In this document: piece by piece, positions 1 to 6,789 of the stretch
How the letters are laid out: every line of letters starts with the position of its first letter
How positions within the stretch are numbered: position 1 is the stretch's first letter
Source: a candidate division SR1 bacterium CG_4_9_14_3_um_filter_40_9
GTDB lineage: Bacteria; Patescibacteriota; Gracilibacteria; Absconditabacterales; Absconditicoccaceae
Direction: 5' to 3'
Length of the DNA stretch: 6,789 nt
Assembly (NCBI GenBank): GCA_002791215.1
Contig: PFWQ01000021.1
Span: 1 to 6,789, forward strand
Program-made: the position numbers and the translations under genes
Notes under the pieces: model-generated
Told to the model about the DNA's origin: nothing
Databases searched by the model: none
The model's input: only the letters and a program-made list of their open reading frames with translations

Positions 1-3000
1 TCTACAGTCTTTGCATCGACCGTAATCTTCGCTTCGCACACAATCTCTCCGCTCGGCAGAGTAGTGGTTTCGTAGGAGATAGTTCATCACGTCTTCTCTT
101 TGACAAACATGATGCCGTTGCCCGCACCATCTTCCACATTACTTGTTCTCTTGAATTGATATTCTCGTACGTGTCAGGCGAAATGATCTGAAAGAGCTTG
201 GATGTCACTGGTGCCTAGCTCTTCAGAAAGTTTTTTGTAAAGACCGTTGTTTCTTTCTAGTATGCCTGCTGCTAGTTGACGTATCTTCATCTTCTTTGCA
301 TCGTTTTTTCACTCGGTCGCCAATATATCCATAATCTCTTTTTCTGTACACACAGACTTGGATATGAGCTGTAACAATCTCGCTTCTTGCTGGGTCATGG
401 TATTGGCTAGCTTTGCCTTATTTCTTGCTATATTCATGGATGCTTGCATCTGTTCTGCGTTTTTAAATTTTCACAGATTGTGCGTGCTAAATTCATACTT
501 GCCTCAAACTTTTTTTATCGTCAGACTGACGGGATTATTTTTGGCTCCATAATTGAAAGCATTTTTTACAAATTCTTCAAGTATCTTTGGCTCTATGCCG
601 AATTTTGATTGGAACGCTTTTGATTGTTTCAAGAAATCGACGAAAGTATCTTTATCTTTAAATTCATAAATCTCTCATCTGGCATCAAGCACTTCGTCGG
701 TGAGTTTTCATTCCAGGTAGGATTCGTAGTTTGTATTTGGTGAAGTGATAGCTTCTGATTCTGCCACTTCCTCTTTGATGCTTCTTTCCATCACCATCAC
801 TTCTCAACACACTCACCAGTCCATCAGAAATTTTGCCACCTCCTTGCTGAATCCATTTTCCATCAATATTTTTGCCTTAGTATATCTACTTGGAGCGGCA
901 TGCGCTTTCTGGATGATATCCTTTTCTGCATCAGTCAGCGTTCTTTTGAGTAGAAATTCTGCGATGGCTGTTCTTGCGCCAGGGTCCTTGATATTCATTA
1001 TTTGATCGAGGATCTCTTTTGGCGCTTGAGTCAGTTCCTTGAAATTTTTAGGGATTTGAGAAATCACTTGAGAAGATTCAGATGCATTCTCTTTTTTGAG
1101 AGAGGCATCATATTTCTGGAGCTCCCCCAACTCCTTCTTCACATCTGTGGTCAATTCATCTTTCCCTTTCCATCTGACGACGATCTCTCCTGTGGCAGTT
1201 CCGTTCTGATCTCTTACTGCTTCAAAATCTTTTATCTTGGAAAGATCTCATGTGATGCCATGCGCTAGTTTCAATCCTACGACGATACATAGTGTATTGA
1301 TCACATCTTCCCGAGTAGGGGATTTGAATCCCTCGCCAAACATCAGATTAATCGCCATGTCTGTTCACAACATACTCATAGTTTCCAAAGGGATTTGGAT
1401 TCATTGAGAGATATTTTTCAAAACAACAGGGTCAGTGATTTTTAAGCCCAGGCTCTTCATCGGTTTGGAAATTAATCCTCAGCTCAATTTACTGAATGCT
1501 TTCAAGACACCGAAATATGCTATGCTCTGGAAATATCATTTCAGATTCGTCAATTCTCATAATGTTTGATCCCGAGGGATGTTGTTGATGGTGCTAGATA
1601 TGAAGGTGTTCGCGACATGAAACAAAGATCATTCTACAGCAAGATCTATCGCACCTATTCATAGTTTGGTTCGCGTTCATAATCACAATCCTTCTGCTAT
1701 ATTGATTCACATGCCAGCATATTTTTTTATCAGATAGAATTTTCTGATGTTGTTAGCAAATTTCAAAATTCTTGCAGAGGTAGACACAGACCTCAAAAAT
1801 AATGATGAAGTCAGCATCACTCACTTGGTGGCTACTCAAGCTATTCATCATGATATGGCGATACTTATGATCTGTATCGCAATCTCTTTTCATCGAAATC
1901 TTATGCGTGCTATATTTTTGTCTGAGAGTTCTCATGGTCATACGCCGAGAATATCGGCATAGAGTTCTATAGCCATATTTTTTCATCTGACTTTGGTGAC
2001 AGAAGAAGAGTAGGCTTCCAGGGTTCACTCTATCAGTTTGTCTGACAAAATACTTTCTGCTGTCATCTGGATTGCAGACGCTTGGGATTTGAGCACCATT
2101 TTGTAGATATCTATTTTTACACCACTTTCTGGATTGTGGAGATCCTTCCATAGTTCTTCGAGTCCTTCTACGTCAAAGGGATCAGAATCGTTATTTGAAA
2201 TATTTTCTGCGACTTTTTCTGCTTTGAGCTCAAATCGGATATCCTTCGGGTTCCCGCCATAGTACTGTTGCAATATAGGCATGACTGCACTTTTTGCTAT
2301 ATCCTTTTTTCATTCCTTGCTGAGGATTTGTTTTTTTTGCTCCTTGAAATCATCGATAGCATCATCTACATAATCTTCCAACTCTTCTCTTACTTCAGGA
2401 TCCTTTATGCTGTCTCCAAATATTTTTTGTACAATTTGCTTAGCATCAAAGCTATCCATTTTTATCAGATTTCGTTTGGGTTTCTGGACTTCAAGAATTT
2501 TCTGAAAAATGGCGCGCATAGCTCAGATATCGCCCAGTTCCTTGTTTTTGAGGATATCGTCTTTGAGATATCACAATATCTTTTCAGAAGTTGCTGCTCA
2601 TCCATATTCTCTGATTTTTGCGAGAACTGTTCATTTATACTGAGAAGTGAGTGCATATTCTCCATACAATTTCTGTTTCATAAAGAGAACAAATGCATTG
2701 AGGTCTTTGGTTCACGGGATCTTTTCCCGATTACTTACTCACTTTGCCATAAGGGAATAATCGACCTCCCATGTATTGGCATAGGTCGTGGCAGTAGAAA
2801 ATGAAGCGAACATATCATCCACTAATGTATTTTTAACCGTTTCAAATTTTTTCCCTGCGGAAAATGGAGTACCATCTGGCTGGATCACTACGTCTCACAA
2901 TATATTATCCACCGACAGATTCTCCGGATTAGTGATTAATTTGTCAATTGTGTTGATGGCAAGTTGCAATTCTCAGGCAATCTTACCGGTATTTGGTGCT

Positions 3001-3542
3001 AATTTACTTTTTCTATCTTCCAGGATATCTATCAAGGATCTCCCGACCTTAGAAACAAATTCCATCTTTTCCTTGCGATGTTCTATCGCATCCTCCAATC
3101 ATTCGAGTAATCAGGTGTTTCATGTCTCTTTCACGTTTTTACTCACAATCGGTCACGCCTTTTTCTTTTCAAACGCTACGGATTTATACACCGCATTTAT
3201 TTTCATCACGTCCGCGTAGATTTCCGTTCGATTGCCCTTGCTGGAGAGATCAGTATTTTTCTTGTTTTGGATGAGGTAGCGTCGCAATTTGAACATCAGG
3301 ATATCTGTTTTGCTGAGCTCCTGATTCTTCTTTATCTTGTTCACGATATCATCATGCGAAGTATTCAAAGTACTCTCTATCATCACGAGGAGATATTGAT
3401 TGTCTTTGTTTAATTCATCCGCCACGGCCTTGATATCTTCTTCTTTGGTATTTTTGTTATTGAGAAAATCATTCAACTCTTTCTGGGTGATGTTGAAGTC
3501 CTGGTTGATGTCTATTTTTTTGAGGATTTCTGCGCTAGGCAT
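1..3542 (-). CDS. Giant multidomain protein of unknown function with GHKL-like C-terminal region (UGA=Gly; 3' end outside window)
   Basis: Reading from ATG at 3542 down to position 3 gives 1180 codons with no TAA or TAG and about 43 TGA codons, about half of all glycines. An in-frame TAA at 3549-3551 lies just upstream, so this ATG is the earliest possible Met start; no Shine-Dalgarno is visible. I do not recognise the whole protein. Visible parts: residues 11-22, DINQDFNITQKE, fit an EF-hand/dockerin-type calcium loop except for F in place of G at loop position 6. Residues about 25-550 are charged and mostly helical. Residues 554-571 (IAIQIISIAISGGIAGVA) and parts of 609-650 and 719-762 are hydrophobic and glycine-rich, giving possible membrane segments. 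Residues about 987-1160 resemble a GHKL ATPase: N-box EEFVKNAFNYG, G1-like HNLG (N1022, G1024), and G2-like GAGNGIMFVKEKTGG (1139-1153). No signal peptide is obvious. The TGA glycines fall at motif positions (G1024, G1152, G1153), which argues against a pseudogene. The frame and its reality are confident; the ATP-binding role is inference. Confidence 0.88.
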
Positions 3543-3551
3543 TGTTTTTTA

Positions 3552-3586
3552 ATCTATCATCTATCATCTAAAATCTATGATCTATT
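3552..3586. repeat. Tandem heptanucleotide repeat, five units of ATCTATN
   Basis: Five back-to-back 7-base units start at 3552, 3559, 3566, 3573 and 3580. Units one and two are identical (ATCTATC), unit three is ATCTAAA, and units four and five differ only in the last base. The array fills nearly all of the 46-base gap between the 92-residue gene and the giant gene. On the transcribed strand each unit carries TAG, and because 7 is not a multiple of 3 the stops fall in all three frames. It ends 9 bases before the giant gene's ATG, so a change in copy number would alter the leader without changing the protein. Confidence 0.85.
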
Positions 3587-3588
3587 CT

Positions 3589-3867
3589 CTAAATTCCTTC
3601 TAAAAGTTTTTCTACATCTTCAGCTTCTGTGTCTTTCATCTCTTTTTGCTTGATCTTTTCTACGATCTCCACGGCTTTGACCATCTTTTCCTTGTTCTTT
3701 GACTGTTTTACGTTTTTAATGGATTGGTTGATAATCGTCAAAAGCCCATCGATAGTTTTTTCGTCGATGTACTTGCTATCCACCAAAGCAATCAGTCCTT
3801 CAGCCAAGTTTCGGTAGGGTTGGAGCTTTTTGAGGACTTTGAGGAGAAGTTCTTTCTTTTTGTCCAT
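3589..3867 (-). CDS. Small charged helical protein, 92 residues, unknown function
   Basis: An ATG at 3865-3867 opens a 92-codon frame ending at TAG (3589-3591). I do not recognise a family. The sequence is rich in Lys, Glu, Leu and Ile and looks like three or four amphipathic helices (MDKKKELLLKVLKKL, then about residues 38-55 and 60-90); there is no signal peptide, membrane segment, Cys or Trp. Its start lacks a Shine-Dalgarno. It lies 46 bases upstream of the giant gene on the same strand with no terminator hairpin between them, so the two are probably one transcript. Unlike its neighbours it has no in-frame TGA; its glycines use GGN codons. It could be a small adaptor or binding partner of the giant protein, but that rests only on position. 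Composition and a clean frame favour a real gene over chance. Confidence 0.75.
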   Translation of the reverse strand: MDKKKELLLKVLKKLQPYRNLAEGLIALVDSKYIDEKTIDGLLTIINQSIKNVKQSKNKEKMVKAVEIVEKIKQKEMKDTEAEDVEKLLEGI

Positions 3868-3897
3868 TTTACATGGGAAATAATAAAATTTTTTGAT

Positions 3898-4013
3898 CCC
3901 ACCCGACCTCCCCGGAGCCTGTCCCGCAGAAGTGCGGGAAGGAGAGGGGAAATGATTGAAGTCCTCCTTTGTAGGGAGGATTTAGGAGGGTATGAACTAA
4001 TTATACCCACCCC
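3898..4013. repeat. GC-rich palindrome cluster, REP/MITE-like
   Basis: Several nested dyads lie in about 116 bases. TCCCGCA (3922-3928) pairs perfectly with TGCGGGA (3933-3939) around a GAAG loop, and TCCCC (3909-3913) with GGGGA (3946-3950) forms an outer stem. TCCTCC (3962-3967) pairs with GGAGGA (3975-3980). GGGTAT (3988-3993) pairs with ATACCC (4003-4008). The direct repeat CCCACCC occurs at 3898-3904 and again at 4006-4012, bracketing the cluster. The segment with AAGTCCTCC and GGATTTAGGAGGG has the look of the short palindromic elements scattered through intergenic regions of many bacterial and CPR genomes. That family resemblance is from memory and would need a genome-wide copy count. 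Confidence 0.6.
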
Positions 4014-4056
4014 ATCCATAGAAATCAAAAAAAGCCCCAAAAAAGCTTCTTTTTGC

Positions 4057-4084
4057 TTGCTTTCTTGTGGAAAATACATATAAT
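4057..4084 (+). promoter_or_regulatory. Candidate promoter for the ATPase gene
   Basis: A perfect TATAAT lies at 4079-4084. The best -35 candidate, TTGCTT at 4057-4062, is 16 bases upstream and matches TTGACA only in its first three bases. Transcription would start near 4091, leaving a leader of about 165 bases before ATG 4258. The -10 match is strong, but the AT-rich surroundings make chance matches likely. Confidence 0.4.
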
Positions 4085-4110
4085 AATGTTCGCTAGAGTA
4101 TCTTTAGCAA
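4080..4110 (-). promoter_or_regulatory. Weak candidate minus-strand promoter overlapping the plus-strand -10
   Basis: On the minus strand TATTAT (plus 4080-4085) lies 19 bases downstream of TTGCTA (plus 4105-4110). It would drive the 92-residue gene and the giant gene through a long leader containing the palindrome cluster. The spacing is longer than ideal. A second TATTAT at plus 3880-3885, 12 bases before ATG 3867, has no recognisable -35 partner; if used, it would give an almost leaderless mRNA. Confidence 0.2.
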
Positions 4111-4221
4111 AAATAAAGAGTATTTGCTCCTTCAAAAGCATAATTCATGATTTTGATTGAAGCAAATATAGTTACCAACTCACCAATCACTCATTTCATT
4201 TCGTGCTTATTTGGTTGGTAA
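4092..4221 (+). other. Structured leader upstream of the ATPase gene: three successive inverted repeats
   Basis: Three stem-loops can be drawn one after another. The first is GCTAGAG (4092-4098) with CTTTAGC (4102-4108), seven pairs including one G-U and a three-base loop. The second is TATTTGCTCCTTCAA (4121-4135) with TTGAAGCAAATA (4157-4168), twelve pairs with a three-base bulge. The third is TTACCAAC (4172-4179) with GTTGGTAA (4214-4221), eight perfect pairs. AGAGTAT also repeats directly at 4095 and 4117. The arrangement could be a structured 5' leader RNA, protein-binding dyads or a DNA-processing site. It matches no riboswitch class I know. Confidence 0.5.
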
Positions 4222-4257
4222 TCTATATTTCCTTTATTCATAAACAAACAAAAATCT

Positions 4258-6789
4258 ATGTTCAATACTGCAGAAAAATTGGGGCATTTCATCGCATGAA
4301 CCTGAAATAATAATCCGACATCCTGAAAATACGTATTTTTCCAGATCAGACCGTTCAAAGATAATGATCGCGCCGTAAGTCATCGGGATACTGTCACCAA
4401 AAACCTTATCAGTCTCAAAAGAAAAAAGATCATTTTCCTCATAAGGGGAAATTCTTCAAATATCAGATTTTTCGTCGCAATTCCGAGAAAATTTAAACAG
4501 CATTTTCAAAATACCTTTCATTCCAATTATCCTACAAGCGACCTCACCGAAGTCGTAGATTTGCCGATGGCGAAAAATAAAACCTACATCAAATTTAGGA
4601 AACGGAGCAACATCGCCGATCTCAGAAAAACGGCGACCATAGCTGACAAAGCCGATTTCACCAGAGACGGAACCTACATGGATCCTATGAACGATATCAT
4701 GTCGCTGTACAATACCATAGACGTCAAATCCAATCTGGACCTTTATTTCACCTATGTCTTCAAGAGACGGAAAAATGTTTTCGAATACACACGGCAATTC
4801 CTCCAACGGGTACGGAGCATGAAAAAGAAATCTGATGAAGATCTCGGTGATGAGCCCAAGATAACAAAGTCTGAAAAACCTAATCTGGAGCTTTCTATCG
4901 GATTCAAAATCACGAGCAAGGATCCCTACATGATCGAAAGTACCAAAGTGAATATAAGATCAGCATTCTCTCCTTTTATCTCCAACGGGAAAGTGAGGTT
5001 CCGAAACCGAGAAAAGTTTATGCCGATGACCTACGGTCAGGTGGTGAATTTTTTCCATATTCCGACCGTAGAAAATTTTTACAAAGGAATGGAATATTGT
5101 CTCTACAAAAAACTTCCCTATCCGACCAACCTTCCTACGGTGAGAAATACAAAGAAAGAAGATTTGACGATTCTCGGAAATACCGATTACAGATGAGACA
5201 AGGTAACCTTTGGAATCAGAAAAGATGATAAATTTAGACATATGTATATTGTCGGAAAGACATGAACTGGTAAATCAACCTTTATCGCTAATATGATCAA
5301 AAGCGATATGCAGGCCGGCAACTGAGTTTGTTTGCTTGATCCGCATGGAGAATTGGTGGACACGGTACTAGAACATATCCCAAATAATAGAATCAACGAC
5401 GTAATTTTATTTGACGTAGCTGATGGAGATTGGCCTATCGGATTCAACTTGCTGCAAGCCGATACTGATGAATGAAAAAATTTGATCGTTTCCGGAGTAG
5501 TCGGTACATTCAAAAAACTCTTCGGCGATAGTCGAGGACCGAGATTGGAATATATCCTGAGAAATGTCGCATTATCCGTTGTAGATTATCCCAACGCAAC
5601 ATTGATGCATATTTTGAGAGTGTTAGTCGATAAAAATTTTAGAGAAGAAGTGATTTCACATATCAAAGACGCCGTCGTCGTCAAATTCCGAAGATGAGAA
5701 TTCGACACCTGGAAGGATAAACAAAGAGAGGAGGCCATTTCTCCTATCACCAACAAGGTCGGACAATTCTTATCATCCAAGCTAGTGAGAAATATCTTCG
5801 GTCAGCCGAGAACAAAATTGAATTTGAGAAAGGCGATGGACGAAGGAAAAATCATCCTCGTAAATCTGAGTAAAGGAAAGATTTGAGAAGATAATGCCAA
5901 TATGATTTGATCGCTACTTGTTACGAAGTTCCAGATAGACGCCATGTCCAGGGCCGATATTCCTATGCACGACAGAAGAGATTTTTATCTCTACATCGAT
6001 GAATTCCAAAATTTTGCAACGACGTGATCATTCGCGACCATCCTTTCCGAAGCGAGAAAATATAAATTATCACTCATCGTCGTCAACCAATATATTGCGC
6101 AGTTGCCGATAGAAATCAAAGATGCCATCTTCGGAAACGTAGGTACCATCATGTCATTTACTCTTGGTTCCGATGATGCGAGCGTCATGTCGACGCAATT
6201 CAAGGAAATGGTGACCGTCAACGATTTGATTTCTCTGCCGAAATTCACTGCCTACACCAGACTTATGGTGGATGGAATCTCATCAGATCCATTTAGCATG
6301 AAAACCATTAATATTTCTACACCGCAGTGATCGCTAGAACTCATCGATAAAATCAGAAAACAATCACGCCAAAGATACGCAATGTCCAAAGCTCAACTAG
6401 AGAAACTCCTAGCTGCACGAAGCACCAAAACCTTCTCTATCCAGGAAAAAGTAGCTGAAAAAGCGAAGATGGAAGCGCTCTGAATTTCGTCTACGGAATC
6501 GGAAAATATGCAGAATCAGTTTGTTCAGGACCGTATGCATTTCTTCACGGAATATGCAGTAGATGAAGTGGAACCGGATGCGATTATTTTTGATACCAGT
6601 AATCAGGGTCATAAAGCAGTATGGTATACGAAGCCCAAAGGACTTGATGTCCAGGCAGATCTCAAATTCAAGAAAGGCCAGATGGTATCAGTTGCTAAGT
6701 GAGAAATCCCAGCCAACGTAGAGATCTATCAGCATCAGACTATCAGTATGGAAAACAAAGCTCCATTGATGATTTGGATCGGCACTAGA
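4258..6789 (+). CDS. VirD4/TraD/HerA-type DNA-translocating ATPase, CPR type (UGA=Gly; 3' end outside window)
   Basis: ATG at 4258 is the first in-frame start after TAA at 4219-4221. The frame then runs 844 codons to the window edge with 14 TGA codons against about 32 GGN glycines. Residues about 20-320 form an N-terminal region that resembles, from memory, the one found ahead of this ATPase in many CPR proteins (segments FQIRPFKD, RFFVAIPRKFKQ and NYPTSDLTEVVD). The ATPase core follows: Walker A GKTGTGKST at 333-341 with G336 encoded by TGA; LLDPHGE at 359-365; Walker B YLYIDEFQNF with D581 and E582; and the VVNQYIAQLP motif with Q611, typical of VirD4/HerA/FtsK-like pumps. LPKFTAYTRLMVDG closes the core. 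A helical stretch (about 692-760) and a beta-rich tail follow. These families hydrolyse ATP as ring hexamers to move DNA or couple substrates to a secretion channel. Unlike classical VirD4 or TraD, no N-terminal transmembrane helices are seen, so it may be cytosolic or tethered by a partner. The exact pathway (conjugation-like export, DNA uptake or other) cannot be told from this window. Confidence 0.92.

Larger units (their letters stand above)
3868..4257. other. Divergent intergenic region between the minus-strand pair and the ATPase gene
   Basis: This 390-base stretch contains no convincing gene. Its left part (about 3898-4013) is GC-rich and packed with inverted repeats. Next comes an A/T-rich tract (about 4020-4060), a TATAAT at 4079-4084, and then an AT-rich leader with three inverted repeats up to 4221. 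Open frames crossing it on either strand translate the palindromes and have no conserved-looking composition. Promoters for both directions must lie here or in the flanking genes. Confidence 0.7.

Noticed and set aside
2..208. 68-codon minus-strand frame at the left edge
   Set aside because: Arg/Leu/Cys-rich shadow of the GHKL-like part of the giant gene, in another phase.
1753..2151. 132-codon minus-strand frame offset from the giant gene
   Set aside because: It overlaps the giant frame in another phase, has a Cys/Arg/Ser-rich low-plausibility composition and no motif.
2268..2804. 178-codon plus-strand open frame antisense to the giant gene, with a neighbouring one at 2788-3219
   Set aside because: The Phe/Leu/Ser/Ile-rich translations are what antisense of a Lys/Glu-rich gene gives. 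The minus-strand frame is continuous with TGA=Gly and has recognisable motifs.
1..3542. Giant gene as a decayed pseudogene full of stops
   Set aside because: Every interruption is TGA. No TAA, TAG or frameshift occurs over 1180 codons, and TGA sites coincide with glycine motifs.
3552..3586. CRISPR array
   Set aside because: Units of 7 bases with no spacers; it is a simple tandem repeat.
4024..4056. Rho-independent terminator around the AAGCTT with A and T tracts
   Set aside because: Only about four strong pairs can form, with mismatches, and no gene ends nearby on either strand.
3724..4083. Open frames across the palindrome cluster (119 codons on plus; 95 codons on minus at 3792-4079)
   Set aside because: Both translate GC-rich inverted repeats and the start of the 92-residue gene. 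Runs such as PPRSLSRRSAGRR are typical of translated repeats.
5187..5513. 108-codon minus-strand frame opposite the Walker A region
   Set aside because: Antisense to the well-supported ATPase core; no recognisable motif.
4258..6789. UGA = tryptophan (code 4, mollicute type)
   Set aside because: TGA falls at the Walker A glycine and other glycine-type positions, while Trp-like positions use TGG. Trp would destroy the P-loop.

Overview
The window reads cleanly only if UGA codes for glycine (genetic code 25). Under the standard code both long genes break into many pieces at TGA. With TGA as Gly they become two continuous frames with TGA at places where families demand glycine, such as the Walker A loop GKTGTGKST, whose middle G is TGA at 5263. 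This code is known from Candidatus Gracilibacteria (BD1-5) and Candidatus Absconditabacteria (SR1), two Patescibacteria/CPR lineages. The sequence alone does not tell me which of the two it is. TAA and TAG still act as stops.

Layout. (1) Positions 1-3542, minus strand: one giant gene of at least 1180 codons with about 43 in-frame TGA codons, running off the left edge. I do not recognise the full protein. It has an EF-hand-like loop at the N-terminus, a long charged helical region, a hydrophobic glycine-rich middle (about residues 554-650 and 719-762), and a C-terminal region resembling a GHKL/HATPase nucleotide-binding fold. (2) Positions 3543-3588: a 46-base gap filled mostly by five tandem heptamers (ATCTATN). 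(3) Positions 3589-3867, minus strand: a 92-residue, probably all-helical, charged protein ending at TAG. It is likely co-transcribed with the giant gene. (4) Positions 3868-4257: a 390-base divergent intergenic region. Its left part is a GC-rich cluster of palindromes like a REP/MITE element. Its right part has a consensus-like TATAAT and a leader with three successive inverted repeats. (5) Positions 4258-6789, plus strand: a HerA/VirD4/TraD-like DNA-pumping ATPase of at least 844 residues with 14 TGA-glycine codons, running off the right edge.

How the parts may work together (inference). A TraG/TraD-like ATPase with a CPR-type N-terminal extension is divergently transcribed from a large, perhaps membrane-associated protein and a small helical partner. 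This could be part of a cell-surface or DNA-translocation apparatus, but nothing in the window proves a functional link. None of the three genes has a clear Shine-Dalgarno sequence. I found no tRNA, rRNA, CRISPR array, transposase or integrase.
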